A stretch of 64,000 nt of DNA from assembly GCA_944472135.2 (NCBI GenBank), contig OX235263.1, positions 9,903,517 through 9,967,516 on the forward strand, written 5' to 3'. The translations under genes and the position numbers were made by a program. Source of the DNA: Trichobilharzia regenti (lineage: Eukaryota > Platyhelminthes > Trematoda > Strigeidida > Schistosomatidae). Position 1 is the stretch's first letter; each line of letters opens with the position of its first letter. Below are positions 1 through 10,869 of this stretch, one piece after another. Below the pieces are notes generated by a model. The model was not told the origin of the DNA. It made no database searches and saw nothing but the letters and a program-made list of their open reading frames with translations.

Positions 1-10
1 TTCATCTGAT

Positions 11-365
11 GCTCACTAGTGACTGGCCCTATTCAGGCAGTTAACCTGGGGTTCTAGTGGGAAGCCGTGACAAGTAGGGTACAGCAGGTTGAAGATGAGG
101 CAGCAACTCATCGAAGAAGACATTGCGAAGTGGTCGCGCTATGTCGTGAACTGGCAGAAGTTAGAATTCAAGGACCATTGGATCGGGTCCCAGTGGCTCA
201 ATGGTCTACGAGCTCGCCTTGTAACCAGAAGGTCCTGGGTTCGAATCCTGGCGGTGGGTGCGTACTGCTGAAGAGTCCCAAACTAGGACGAAACAACTGT
301 CCAGTACTCCCTGGTGGTTTTCCAGTGGTTCTCTAACTGATGTCAGCTCATGATTAAATCCTCCA
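11..365 (+). mobile_element. SINE H-beta: tRNA-like SINE with intact hammerhead ribozyme
   Basis: The same roughly 350-base unit recurs at 59530-59935, and on the minus strand at 7392, 13666, 22205 and 36690. A tRNA-like head at about 187-255 carries an A-box-like TGGCTCAATGG and an exact B-box GGTTCGAATCC, then the hammerhead at 262-307, then a common tail ending ATTAAATCCTCCATGCAAT. It has no coding capacity, so it depends on enzymes from elsewhere. Confidence 0.8.
262..307 (+). ncRNA. Minimal type I hammerhead ribozyme, core intact (H-beta)
   Basis: Stem I is GTACTG (262-267) with CAGTAC (302-307), perfect 6 bp. Core CTGAAGA (268-274) is followed by stem II GTCC/GGAC with loop CAAACTA, core GAA, a two-base-pair stem III (AC/GT, loop AACT) and the GTC cleavage triplet. 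Cleavage is predicted between 301 and 302. The minimal stem III matches the known schistosome SINE hammerhead layout. All canonical core bases are present. Confidence 0.8.
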
Positions 366-369
366 TGCA

Positions 370-675
370 ATCAAATATGTAGACGAAAATGGAAATGGGT
401 CGGTTGGGCATACGTTGAGAGCGCCGTTGAATGGCATTGCTCTCAATTCAGGACATCTTTCCAGTGGAAGGCGAATAGGAAGTAACGAGTGGTTGGTCAG
501 TGAGAGGGTGACATGGAGGAGATCATGAGAGGAAGAGGAGGAGGAGGAGATCACAGATTTTGGGTAATCGTGTGGTTAGCCAGCTGAAGAAGACAGAAGA
601 AAATAAAAGAGAGAGGAGATGTGTTGTTGAAGTCATCCCTATGTTCCATTCGGAACCCAAAGGAATAATAATATC
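370..675 (+). mobile_element. RTE-like LINE, 3'-terminal fragment
   Basis: It keeps broken coding traces of the RTE C-terminus (GHTLR-like, VTWRRS) and the family 3' end CCTATGTTCCATTCGGAAC, then a tail of AATAAT. It is strongly truncated at the 5' end and has stops. Confidence 0.7.
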
Positions 676-833
676 AAGATACTCACATAATTTTTAGATT
701 TGTAGTCCTGCTTTTCCTCATCTTTCACCTTCATTACTATTAATAATTTCCACATTTCTGGCACCGATGTTATGTCATTCCGATTGCACATGTTAGAATT
801 AGATTTGATTTCGTGATCCATCTCTCCCTCCAA
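676..833 (-). mobile_element. PLE 3'-end fragment
   Basis: The minus-strand reading CNRNDITSVPEMWK matches CNRSDSTSVYPDIWK encoded by the PLE copy at 58690-59300 (+), the C-terminal region after GIY-YIG. Only this small piece remains. Confidence 0.6.
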
Positions 834-1310
834 CTTCCTTATAATATTTTTAGAATTGCAACTATTTTTTTATATTCCGCAAAAAGGTATACTGGGGTTA
901 AAAAGGTAGGCATACTTAGTTGAACAGAGAAGCCGTGATCACGAACATCGCTTGCCTACTCGATTATTGGATACTACAGCTACCGGAATCTCCAACCCTC
1001 CCTACTTAAGCAAGAACACCTAACGACATGAGACGTAAAGAATATTTATCAGTACATTTACCAAAGGGAACAATGATACATATATGCCCAATAAATTAGG
1101 CGTGAGAAAGGATAATCCAGTGGACATTGATCACCACTATCAATACACTGCCCCACCCCTGTTGCGTGATTCTTCATTAGTCCATGCGCTATGAATGCTG
1201 AGTTTTCCTCTCTTAACTGTTCATCTACGTCGGTTTTATCATTCTACACTTATCTAAATTCTTCTGTTCCAATAATTTAACTACCTGAGGTCAATTTAAT
1301 TGAATCTGAG
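834..1310. other. Unassigned intergenic-like/intronic stretch
   Basis: AT-rich, with no exon-like open frame, no recognised repeat and no splice-bounded coding piece on either strand. It lies in the intron upstream of the first exon seen. Confidence 0.5.
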
Positions 1311-1716
1311 ATTTTCCCGTCGATTGATTGGTCAAAATGCGCATCCTGGATTCCACTGCTAGTCACCATCCACCAATTGAATACTAATTAAATGCCCAGA
1401 CATCGTTGAAGCATCTGCACAACAAGCCGACATGTCAACCTGAGACCGAACACTTCGGTCCAATCAATCGATGGGAAAATCAAAAATTCAGTTCAATAAT
1501 TAATATGACCCGTTGCACAAGAGGTGGCTCTCGTGGCCCAAGTGGTCTAGTGGATAAGGCTTTGGCGTTTGAAACTATGGGCACTGGGTTCGAGCATCGG
1601 TTGGAACATAATCACTCACTGAGAAATGCAGGTACATTCAGCTGACGAGTCCCAAATAGGACTAAACGCGCACTGCCCTGGAATCCACTGCTAGTCACCA
1701 TCCACCAATTAAATAC
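1311..1716 (+). mobile_element. SINE H-alpha (Sm-alpha-like), with a broken extra fragment in front
   Basis: A complete unit begins with ATGCCCAGACATCGTTGAAG at 1393, has a tRNA-like section (GTGGCCCAAGTGGTCTAGTGG and B-box GGGTTCGAGCATCGG) and ends with a hammerhead and the tail GTCACCATCCACCAATT. In front, 1311-1390 is a rearranged piece of the same family, one part inverted. It is the schistosome hammerhead-SINE type. Confidence 0.75.
1638..1685 (+). ncRNA. Hammerhead ribozyme remnant (H-alpha), core mutated
   Basis: CTGACGAG and stem II GTCC/GGAC are kept, but the second core box reads TAAA instead of GAAA and the cleavage side is altered (ACTGCCCTGG). Predicted inactive. Confidence 0.65.
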
Positions 1717-1890
1717 CTGAGATCAACTTGTCTGTCCCATGTAGTTGACCCCGCAGTCACTGAGGTGTATTTGCAGATTGCATTGCCTTGTCTCATTGCG
1801 TCAGAAGGGTGCTTTAGCCTATATAAGGTGAGCCTAATTGAGTTTGTAAGTTTGAATGCCATGCTGATTCCTGCTTCATTCAATTAATTA
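1717..1890 (-). mobile_element. PLE GIY-YIG-region fragment
   Basis: Similar in order to the minus-strand PLE at 16600-17010: the shared phrases are TAGTTGACC, then TGAGTTTGTA(A/G)GTTTG(A/T)ATGCCA and CTGATTC(C/T)TGCTT. No frame is intact. Confidence 0.55.
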
Positions 1891-1965
1891 ATTTCTTCCA
1901 TCTTTCATTTATTTCCAACTCCTACTTATGTTACTTTTTCAGTAGTATAAAATTTAAACATCGCC

Positions 1966-2456
1966 AAATGTCTTCTCTCCGCACCATCCTGGAGAGAATC
2001 AAACACGCCACCCTGTGTGAAAAACTTCGACCGAAACAAGCTGGATTCAGAAGAAAAAAGTTATGTATTGATCAAATCGTAGATCAGCTCGTAGACCATT
2101 GAGCCACTGGGACCAACAGATGTCTTTCCTGGCACCATATTGAAGATCATGTGAACACAAGGAACTAATGAAGAACCTACCGTTCACCAAATATAGAAAA
2201 GAAAATAAGGGTGGACAGGGCACATAATAAAGAGGCAGTTCAGTGACATCGCGCCAAGACATTGCTTCAGTAGAATCCAAATATGAGACGAAAAGTGGGA
2301 CGTCTGAGGATGACATGGAGGAGATCTTGTGAAGGAGGAGATGACAGACTATGGACAAGCATGGGTTAACTAAAGACGACTGCAGAGAAAATGACAAGAT
2401 GGGAATATGCAGCTGAAGTCATATATTCCACTTGCAACCCAAGGGATTAATAATGA
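1966..2456 (+). mobile_element. RTE-like LINE fragment (RT piece joined to 3' end)
   Basis: It encodes a broken RT motif (LRPKQAGFRRKKLCIDQI) followed by the 3'-terminal MTWRRSCEGG...WEYAAEVIYSTCNPRD reading and an AATAATGAT tail. The middle is deleted. Confidence 0.7.
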
Positions 2457-2469
2457 TAGTGCATCACTT

Positions 2470-3356
2470 AAATAATTTGTCATAAGTTGTGAATAAAATG
2501 GATCCTCATGAAAAACTTGGAGGATGTGGACTTCACCGATGACATATATATGTCTGATTTCACACAAACTGGAAGATACGCAAGTGAAAAGCAACAAGTT
2601 TTCACAGAAGAATTATCAAAGATAGAATGTCACTTCAGGTGAACATAGAGTAGACGGAGGTGATGATGAAGATTCCTGGCCAACAACAACAGACATTAAT
2701 CAGCACAAATAGGAGAAATCTGAAGGAAGCAACCTATCTGGGAAGCATCGTTTCAACTTCAGGCGGAACTGACGAAGATGTCAAAGTGAGGATAGGGAAA
2801 GCAAGGCAAGTTTCGACTACTCTCAAATCTGTGTAGAGGAGATGAACTACACTCCTCAGAGTGAAAAGTAAGATCCAGATTTTCAACTCCAATGTGAAGT
2901 CAGTACTACTCACTATGTGGATCAGAGACTTGGCACCGTGTCATGAAGGCACTTCGAACAAACTAAAGACCTTGATTAACAGCTATCTTCGCTCAATACT
3001 CAAGATCAGATGACCGGAAAAGATCAGAAACAGGGATCCCTGGGAGCGAACCAACAAGGAACCGATTGTGGGGCAAGTATGCAGGAAGAAATGGAGATGG
3101 ATTATCTGGCCATACTCTGAGGAAACCATCAAGTGACATCACATGTCAGGCCATCGGTCGAGTGGAACCCGAATGGGGAGCGGCGAGTTGGTTGGTCGTC
3201 AGTGTGAGGTTGACATGGAGGAGGTCAAGTGAAGAGGAGATAAAAACATGTTGGCAGACTTGGAGCGGGGTGAAAACGTTGGCGGAGAACCGAACGCAAT
3301 GGAGATGTGCAGCTGAAGCCCTATGTTCCCCTAAGAATTAAAGGAAGTAATAATAC
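2470..3356 (+). mobile_element. RTE-like LINE, 3' half
   Basis: It begins in the RT motif C region (DVDFTDDI; the family motif is FADDI, so one catalytic-region residue is changed). It continues through the LGSIVSTSGGTDED block to the C-terminal WRRSSEEEIKTCWQTW and ends CCTATGTTCCCCTAAG plus AATAATAC. Stops and frameshifts are scattered. Confidence 0.75.
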
Positions 3357-3411
3357 TTCTTACATCCTCAACACAAGTTTCCATATAATTTTTTTCTTTG
3401 TTTTTTTTCAG

Positions 3412-3524
3412 TACCTGAAGATCCATTTACACGACTGTATATCTATTCACCGGATACTTATGTTGTTCCTGAAGCTGATGGAACAGGAGCTAAAGTAATG
3501 ATACCAGAAGGCGAAAGACTACGA
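3412..3524 (+). CDS. Ig-gene exon 1 in window: A-B strands of Ig1
   Basis: A T-rich tract and AG at 3410-3411 precede it; donor GTAAGT at 3525. It enters in phase 1 (the split codon takes one base, presumably G, from an upstream exon outside the window) and leaves in phase 0. The translation begins VPEDPFTRLYIYSP and ends MIPEGERLR, the typical run-up to the first Ig cysteine. It joins the exon at 5303, whose first codons supply that Cys. The open frame continues past the donor, but the splice signals and the match to the next exon fix the end. Confidence 0.85.
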
Positions 3525-3589
3525 GTAAGTTTATATTGGTGATTTTAAACACCACTTTCTATCCAATAATAAATTCTTCCGATTTGGAT

Positions 3590-4590
3590 GATTTAATAAC
3601 GATAATAATTTGCTATATTCCAAAACAGTACTTGTGATACAGAATGGAATTCTCAGCATTTCACTACATACAGTATTGCATCCAGTTTGTACATTTACAA
3701 TAAATAAAATTCTACATAGATTACGGATAGTCTCAGTTAGTTTTGACAACAACATATTAGCATGTCGGTAGCAAAGCCAAAAGTGAACAGAATGTTTGAA
3801 GGTGTTAGAAAAGTAGGTATACTAGCATATTTACTGGCGTGAGCAGAAGTAAGAAATAAAGCTGCACATAACAGAGAAAAAAAGAGAGAGAGAGAAAACC
3901 AAAAGAAAGAAATAAAACGTTGTACCTATAAATGATATGAGTTGGAAAGACGAGATCCAGTTGTTCTACTGACCATTTAATAAGTTACAAGTTTCACGCC
4001 TAATGCTTTCTTTATCGCACAGAACACGAACGAGCCAAGTAGGTAGGGTATGACTGAGTTTTTGTACTTGCTAGTGCGAGTATACACTTTCTTATGTAGG
4101 CTTCTGGTTCTGCCTGATGAGATAGATACAAGGGGAGAGTTTTGAATGAAGAGGGTGATGGTGTGAGTTGGATAGAGAGAATGGATTTAGCCCACTTTTC
4201 ACATGACTCCATGTGCCTGTCGACCAGAATATGAACAAGTTGGTTAAGTGGCAGCAGCCTGTGGCTTACCCTGCTGACAACCTTTAACATCCTACGTAAT
4301 AAGATATAGTGTTTCTTCAGTAGCCCTGAAGAAACTAAGTGGAAACAACAGAGAATAATAGGCAGGATGCAAGAGTTAACGAATCTTAAGAGTAAGGGTT
4401 GGGTTGGGTTATTCCAGAATGTCTTAACTTCTTGATGTAGAAGGTGAGACGGAATATTTTCTTAGAAATCATCAAGATATGAGACGACCAGAAAAGGTCA
4501 GCAGATAGAATGACGCCAAGTTATTTAATTTCCGATCACAAGCTTCCCTTTATATGTCTATTTATTGGATGGTTAACTGGTTTTCATTTG
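3590..4590 (-). mobile_element. CR1-like LINE, 3' end
   Basis: The minus-strand reading at 4012-4290 (HILVDRHMESCEKWAKS, YLSHQAEPEAYIRK) parallels the longer copy at 43968-45250. The 3' UTR and terminal ATTATTATCG repeats lie at 3590-3770. Resembles the schistosome SR1/CR1-type LINEs. It meets an opposite-strand copy at about 4600. Confidence 0.65.
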
Positions 4591-4599
4591 AATTTTTCA

Positions 4600-5285
4600 G
4601 GAAGAAAGCAATACACTGTATGAAAATGAAGTCATCCATTTCATTGCTTCATGTGAATTCGGTGTCCCTTAGGGAGCTGTTCTGTCTCCTTTTCTGTTTT
4701 TTCTTTCTTCTTCAATGACTTGCTTCACTCTGTTAAAATGAACTTTGTTACGTATGCGGACGACCTAACTGTTTCACTGCCTGTTAACTAGCAGTTAGAC
4801 TGAACTAAGATGAACAGATTTCTAACAAAAGTCAGCAAATGGTCTTTGTCTAATGGTCTTAAACTAAATCCTTCCAGATGTCAAACTGGTAATTTCAGTT
4901 TCCGATGTAAACGAAGGTTAAATTATGAAACTGTTTGGTTCCTATGACCGTTGCGAAATTGATGGTATTGATGCATAAATCAAGTCAGACATTAAGTATC
5001 TTGCATTAATTCTTTCTTCTAATCTGTCCTTGTCTTCCCACTTCTTGTCGACAACTAGTAAAATATTCCATCTGACATTTTACATTAAGAAGTTAAGGCA
5101 CTAGGGTATAACTCGACCAACTCCTCTTCTTGCAGTTTATCAGCTCGTGCATCTTACCTATTCTTCTTATTATTAATTCTCATTCTTTCCTGGATTGCTT
5201 AAAGAAGACTATGTCATATCTCATAGAAGTCTGAAGACTGTCAGATTCCATTTCTCATAAGATTAGCAATTTCTTGATGTTTTTT
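4600..5285 (+). mobile_element. CR1-like LINE, reverse-transcriptase fragment
   Basis: It encodes a decayed RT stretch: GVPLGAVLSPFLFF (motif B), NFVTYADDLTVS (motif C, YADD intact) and KWSLSNGLKLNPSRCQ, all interrupted by stops. Same family as the minus-strand copy on its left, in head-to-head orientation. Confidence 0.7.
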
Positions 5286-5302
5286 TCTTGTCTCTTTTGT
5301 AG

Positions 5303-5501
5303 ATTTATTGTGTATTCGAAGCTAGACCATTCGAAGAATTTACTGGTTGGCATCATACAAATCCTGAAATTGAAGACAACTTAAAAATTGATCATAAATC
5401 GTATTCATCGCTAGCTAAAACAGAGAAGGCTGAATTAATCTTAGATGGACAAAAAATTGAATGTACACTTGGCCAAAGAAGTAAAGTAGTAGAAATATCT
5501 G
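5303..5501 (+). CDS. Ig-gene exon 2: rest of Ig1
   Basis: Acceptor TTTTGTAG at 5295-5302; donor GTAAGT at 5502; phase 0 in, phase 1 out, 66 full codons. It opens IYCVFEARP (first Cys), has a Trp in FTGWHH and a second Cys in GQKIECTLG. The canonical D-x-G-x-Y-x-C signature before the second Cys is missing, so this is a divergent Ig fold. The intron before it lies exactly two residues upstream of the Cys in phase 0, the same position as in Ig5. Confidence 0.85.
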
Positions 5502-5589
5502 GTAAGTTCAGACAAAAGATTATCTTTTGTGCATAATTATTTATTGTTATAAGCAGGTATATCATCTTCCTGATTGTAGTGGGCTGAAA

Positions 5590-6165
5590 CACACAACAGA
5601 CCAGGAGGAATAAATGGATGTCTGTTTATGACATAGAACTTTGCACATATGTGCGGCAGTTCAAGTCACCACTCTCCATGTAGCACACAGAGCAAGAGAA
5701 GAAAGTAGAAGAAATGCGTAATAGAGGCAGTAAACAGAAGCGTGAGACAAAGGAATAGTAGCGACGAAGAACAAAACAGTTTCACTGGAAATCATAAGTC
5801 ACAGGGAGTGGATGCATCTGTGTTAGCCACTGAGAACGATTTTGAGCCATGTCACCAATTGTTTCCAACCACTGATTTTTACCGTCCCAAAGACCCCAAC
5901 CAGGAAGTCTACATCTCCCTACGTGGCTTAGACTTACTGTTGTGGATTTCATTGACTGATGAAGCTATGTTTTGGTTTGACCACCACTGGCTGTCTCTTT
6001 CCTAACCTGACCGTATGTCAGCTAAAATCGCCCGTCGAGTCGAGGAAGGCGATGGTTAGGCACTTACGTAACAAATTCCTAACCATCTCAGTCGATGTAA
6101 TTTCACAGCCTCGTCGATTGATTTCCCCTCCTTACCTAGAACTCGACACCTAACCTCAGTATTGC
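5590..6165 (-). mobile_element. RTE-related LINE, 3' end and 3' UTR (second subfamily)
   Basis: Nearly the same sequence occurs at 56713-57240 (-), 51380-51690 (+) and 63795-64000 (-). The minus strand reads into a LINE C-terminus (GDMAQNRSQWRR-like) and its UTR carries GACATAGAACTTTGCAC. Only the last ~550 bases are present. Confidence 0.7.
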
Positions 6166-6224
6166 TCACCTTATTATACCACTTCACACGGGTAAGAGGA
6201 TGTGAGTGGGTTGATCCACAACTC

Positions 6225-6470
6225 GATTTTGTTTATTCCTTCACGTTCCCAGTGGAATATAGGGCTTCAAGCTAGAGGCCTGAAGCTTATGTAGCAGCGT
6301 TTACTTTTACAGGATATGGTTGCTAGCCTCATGCCCGAACTTGCATATTTACCAACTTTTTGTGACAGGCTTAGCGAGGTAAAGGAGTTCGTCAATGGCC
6401 AGGGGCGGAACTCCGGACCATGTGCATGGTCTTCGAGCGTCCTAACCACTGTGCCACCCAAACACATTGA
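6225..6470 (-). mobile_element. SINE T1 (tRNA-like head, RTE-like tail)
   Basis: On the minus strand: tRNA-like head GGTGGCACAGTGGTTAGGAC, then CTCGCTAAGCC and a tail with GAAGCCCTATATTCCACTGG and GAACGTGAAGGAA. Matches copies at 31202, 32535 and 40071. Confidence 0.75.
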
Positions 6471-6499
6471 TATTAGATGGTTGGAGGAAATCGTCAGGA

Positions 6500-6670
6500 A
6501 GCCACAACTAACCTATGTTTCGTGCTAGTTGGCACCCACCAGTCAGTCAACAAGGCGTATCTGCAAACTTGAAAGAACTCATTTCCCCCCTCGTGAGATT
6601 TGAAGCCGCGTCACCTAGTGAGTTCTACAATCACAGACGTTACCACTGAGGAGCTACTCGAGCTGGTGAT
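6500..6670 (-). mobile_element. SINE-C (third tRNA-like SINE)
   Basis: Shares TTCGTGCTAGTTGGCACCCACC, CAGTCAGTCAACAAGGCGTA and a B-box-like AGATTTGAAGCC (minus-strand GGCTTCAAATCT) with copies at 52316 (+) and 62470 (-). No hammerhead seen in it. Confidence 0.55.
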
Positions 6671-7391
6671 CGCCTCGAGGATTTTCGGTGAGCTACAGTA
6701 AAACTTCTCCAACACCTGTCTTCACCTGATACTGATCGGATGGCCGAATTGAAAGGATAAGCCAACATCCTATCGTTCAACATACAAGTAGAAGCAAATG
6801 AAGATATATTGGATATCCGCTGAGAGACATTCAATTGACGGTATACACCAGATCTTTGAGTGAAATCCGAATGAGGACCATTGGATTAGGTGACGCCAAG
6901 CACATTCCGTTTGGAAAAAAGGAATGCTTGTGGTACAGTTGTGGAGCTAGTCGAAAGTGTAATGGAATTTTGATGCTGAGACCTTGTTTTCTACTCGAAA
7001 TCAGGGTATAAACAACAGAGATGATAATAATGTAGACTGAAGGATCATTATTCACTAAGTGACGTCAATTTATCGAAACGCCCCGCTGAACTTTGGCGCT
7101 TTTCAGTGTTGTCTTGTATACGCCTACTCAATACTTATATTTCAGTTTGTAAGCAATCACATCGACTGGATACCTAACATCCAAAAATCATTTCCCTAAT
7201 TTTACATTTGTGGACAGGATGATATGAATGTCCTTGAATTTGAAAGGAGTTAGATCCTTTAGTATACTAGTCAGACCTCTTGTTGAAGTTGCTGGGCGAT
7301 TTAGTTTATTCTTTCATTGTGTATGAGCAATCGTTCATATTATTGAAAGCAAAATTATTAAGGCAATATTTATTTTTACGTGTTTGACCAT
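6671..7391. other. Unassigned intronic stretch
   Basis: Short minus-strand open frames (6640-6834, 6831-7055) show no splice signals or known motif; they may be the decayed 5' part of a LINE. Nothing else recognised. Confidence 0.4.
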
Positions 7392-7730
7392 GGATTGATA
7401 TCACTTAGAGAACATTGAAAACCATCCGGGAGTACTGGACAGCTGTTTCATCCTATTTTGGGAATCATCAGCAGTATGCACCCACCACCAGGGTTTGAAC
7501 CCATGACCTTTCTGTTGGTTACAAGGCAAGCTCGCATACCATTCAGCCACTGGAACCCGATTCAATGGCCGGTGTATGAATTCTAACTTCTGCCAATTCG
7601 TGATTTTAGCGTGAGCACCAACCAATTCTTCGGTGGGAAATCCATCCCCCCCTTTTACTGAATGGACCTCACTGATCATGACTTCTCACTAGAACTCCAG
7701 GAAACTCCATCCTTTAGCAAGTCACTAGCC
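7392..7730 (-). mobile_element. SINE H-beta with nearly intact hammerhead
   Basis: The minus-strand unit has B-box GGTTCAAACCC, TCCAGTACTCCCGGATGGT tail and hammerhead at 7432-7477. Right part ends at about 7730 with TTCACTAGAACTCCAGGAAAC-like flank, the reverse of GGTTCTAGTGGGAAG. Confidence 0.75.
7432..7477 (-). ncRNA. Hammerhead ribozyme (H-beta), core bases intact, weakened stems
   Basis: On the minus strand: ATACTG, CTGATGA, TTCC/GGAT-type stem II with a U-U mismatch at its first pair, GAAAC, AGCT, GTC and CAGTAC. Core bases are all canonical; stem I loses one pair (A opposite C at the end). Confidence 0.6.
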
Positions 7731-7949
7731 AGTAATATTTATTGTTGCTGAGTCGTCTGAGGGGGATTTAGAGTCAAAGATTCTGTTCATAACAACGATA
7801 AAAACCCTGAAATCTAACCATTCAGCTCACGGAACACAAGGTAAGACGCATCTAAGCTACCAGTTCTCTTCATCATTTGCCATGTATGTGTTGTTAGTAA
7901 ACTTTAACGCAACCAACCTTCTTTCCCTTCTTGCCTTTATGCATTTTAG

Positions 7950-8063
7950 TCATTCCAAAAGATGAGCGAAGAATTCATGCGAAAATTCTGAGTGATGCAT
8001 TCGTCAATGATCGTTTAATTGGTATTACGGGAGGTGATCTGAATCTGACATGTGATGTTAAAC
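7950..8063 (+). CDS. Ig-gene exon 3: A-B strands of Ig2
   Basis: Acceptor GCATTTTAG at 7941-7949; donor GTGAGT at 8064; phase 1 on both sides, 114 bases. It reads VIPKDERRIHAKIL and ends GGDLNLTCDVK, with the first Ig Cys and an overlapping N-glycosylation sequon (NLT). It ends three residues past the Cys, inside a split codon completed at 10452. This is the first example in the window of the short-exon half of the repeated module. Confidence 0.85.
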
Positions 8064-8318
8064 GTGAGTAATGAAATGATGTATATTGTAAACATCATAA
8101 TTAGTAATGTCTACAATTCACTGGTATGATGCATGCCTAAATAAGTCTTATAAAACTTTCTAATGAGTATACTGAACAGTTACATCAGGAGGAGGGCGAG
8201 GTTAATTAATATCATATGTCTCGTCCTCAGTGTATGAAGCTATGGTTCGACTCCCACCCAATGGGTCACGTCTTCGAACTTTTCTCCATTTATTGAGATC
8301 TTGACAGCCAGGTAGTAT

Positions 8319-8662
8319 TGTGACAAGGGCCAGGCAACAGATAGTTTAATGAACAAATCAAGAGATACATATAGATTTTTATGTACATTATTATTAGAGT
8401 TATTGTTATGAAAGAAGCAACGTCTTCTGATTGGTTGTTTTCTTGCCGACTGTTATTCTTTACTGTTTGTGGCCGTTTCTAAGAAAGTTAAGCCATATAT
8501 CTGTGAATCGTATTTGCACACGTTGTGTCTTCTATGACTGGTTGTTGAGTTCCTCAAGATTAGGCTTGGCTGTTGTGTTTTTTCTCATGACCCTGATTTG
8601 GGACGTGAACATTGACACAAATTATTCTCTACAGTGTTGCCTTACAGACTGCTCTCACCACA
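8319..8662 (+). mobile_element. Solo LTR, copy A
   Basis: TG...CA ends (TGTGACAAGGG ... CTCACCACA) flanked by a perfect 4-bp duplication GTAT (8315-8318 and 8663-8666). Shares its body with the copies at 9939, 15326, 35703, 42190 and 61663. No internal coding region next to it, so a solo LTR formed by LTR-LTR recombination is the simplest reading. Confidence 0.75.
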
Positions 8663-8839
8663 GTATTACTAGACCTCACACACACTAAGTACGACATATT
8701 ACCAATTACATGGGATTGAAAGTGGTTACCGAATACCATTCATATTCAGGCCTTAGTGATGGTGCTGACCGAATTCTCTCAGTCATTTTGTGGAATGTGA
8801 CCATCAAAAAATATGACTCGCAATCACAGTCTACAAGAC

Positions 8840-8965
8840 TTGGGTCTTAGTTTCCTGTTTACTTCCACTGATCAGCAGCCTCAAAACGATCGATTTCTGA
8901 GATTCGAACTTACATCACTTACATTGCTACAGTCACGTGATATTACCATTAAATTATGCCGACTT
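8840..8965 (-). mobile_element. SINE-C-like remnant
   Basis: Contains TTTCTGAGATTCGAACTTACATCA, close to the B-box region of the copy at 62470 (TTCTGAGATTCGAACCCGCATC). Remainder too decayed. Confidence 0.4.
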
Positions 8966-9934
8966 TAGGCTATGCATCGTGATTCTTTCACAGACACCGA
9001 AGCATTTTACAACTTACTAAAGTTTACTTATTGCCTTGTAGATCCAGTGACTAAACTCAGTTGGATGTCTTCTTGCTTGACAACGGTAGATTTGATGTTT
9101 TAATGAATAGATGATAACGGGGCAATCGCAGAAACTGTTAATCTTAAAATTCCACCACTTACGCAATCGAAGAGAAGACGACCTAAACTGGGACTAAATA
9201 TCTGTTCAGCACCCTTTGATTTTGGATGATTTCCCTTGAGGATAATCAAGTCATAGTAAAAATCAGATTGATATGAAAATGACATAGAAGTTGTCTAGCT
9301 AGCTTCTTTGAAAGGTTTACAGAAATTGTCCTATCACTGCTGATGCCTATTGCGAAGGGGGAAGGAGATTAATTGAATATGCTCATAAGTAAGATAACCT
9401 CATTTATCTTTAAGATGATAGACACCGCTGAATGAATAAACCGCCTTCTATAATTCGGTTCAGAGTAAACCACTACTGACAGTCAAGAAATGACGAGTAG
9501 AGTGTGATTTCGGTGTTTTACTCATCTGCTTTATATTAAAACATGTTCACTACTGTGATCCAAAGAATAGCTCAAACCACACTACTTGTCTGGTCTTTTA
9601 GACTATGTATTCACGTGGGTGGCTTGAAACCACTCAGGTCGAGCAGTAGTTCTTTCTAGTCAGATTAAAATGATCCAAACACCACACATCCATTTCTCTG
9701 GTTTGGCTCAGGGCTTGTATGTGATTTATCCAGTTCGATGAAGTTCAGAGACCTGAAAAGCTTATGAAACCATTCGAATTCAGGGTGGCTGATTACGAGA
9801 TTCGATAACAGGTGGGGTCTTAATACACAATTCGAGGTGAAAACTCGCTATTGTTTCATTGAGATCACTTTGATATGGCTAGCAATCATGACTACGTGAC
9901 TTCACTGGCTTTCAAGTACACATATCGTTTAGTA
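8966..9934. other. Unassigned intronic stretch
   Basis: A 61-codon minus-strand frame at 9100-9285 has no motif or splice context. I see no exon and no recognised repeat; likely old repeat debris. Confidence 0.4.
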
Positions 9935-9938
9935 GTAT

Positions 9939-10259
9939 TGTAACGACAGAAGACAAGGGTCAGGTAACAGATCGTTTATTCCGAAAATCAACAGATATTT
10001 ATGGATTTTTATGTACATTATTGTTAGCGGAGAAGAAACGTATTCTCATTGGTCATTTCCTTGCTTGCAACCTTTTCTCAGAAAGTTAATCCATATATCT
10101 GCGAATCGTATTTACCCATGTTTAGTTTGCCGTGATTGGTTGTTGAGTTCCTGAAGGTTAAGCTTTTTGATTGTTTTTTCTTACGACTGTGTTTTGGGAC
10201 GTGAACATTGACGTCAATTGTTGTCTACAATGTTGGCTAACAGACAGTTCTCACCGCTG
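9939..10259 (+). mobile_element. Solo LTR, copy B
   Basis: Starts TGTAACGACAGAAGAC after GTAT and runs to CTCACCGCTG, a mutated version of the family end CTCACCACA. Because the end is mutated, the 3' target copy is unclear. Confidence 0.7.
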
Positions 10260-10451
10260 AATATACCATCATGGATTTCTCTCTGCTTTCTTGATTGCTA
10301 TTGACGGTCTCAAGAATGTCACATATTTCGAATTTTTACTTCGAAACATGCTATTTACAAATGACTAATTCACTTCGTGTTCTCTGTCTATTTGAAGTTT
10401 GTTCATAACCATCAAATTTCTCTCTACTCTCTCTTTTAATTAATTAATTAG

Positions 10452-10802
10452 ATGTCGGTCGGAAACCTGCTGCCATAGATCGAATCGATTGGTATGTCCA
10501 ATATCCTAATGGAATACGACGTGAGATTAAACGAACAAAACTAGCTGAGAGTATAACAACTAGTCCACAAGGTGAATGGATTTACTTTGATCGATTGTCG
10601 GTTAAACCACAAGGCGTAAATGTATTTTGTGTTGTCCGCCTCGAAGATATTCAAAAAGCTACACAAGCATATTATTCATCACCACAAGTTAGTCTTTGGT
10701 TACGTGAACCAAAATTGTTAGTCTATATTGATGGGGAAGATCGACCTGGTATTGTCTCTGGTGCTGAAACACAAACACTAAAGATTAAGTGTATTGTGAA
10801 AG
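10452..10802 (+). CDS. Ig-gene exon 4: end of Ig2 and start of Ig3
   Basis: Acceptor TTAATTAG ending at 10451; donor GTAAGT at 10803; 351 bases, phase 1 in and out. It has the Ig2 Trp (RIDWYVQYPNG) and second Cys (VNVFCVVRLED), then runs on without an intron into the next domain's first strands (LLVYIDGEDRPG) and its first Cys (LKIKCIVK). It is the only exon here that spans a domain boundary, as if a long and a short module exon had fused by intron loss, or an ancestral layout had been kept. Confidence 0.9.
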
Positions 10803-10869
10803 GTAAGTATTAACAGAAATGCATTGATTTACTGAATTTATTTGATGGAGTTTCCCGTTTTTAAAAGAA

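Noticed and set aside
187..255. Functional tRNA gene
   Set aside because: A- and B-boxes are good but the anticodon arm does not fold properly, and the sequence recurs in many copies with the same tail, so it is a SINE head.
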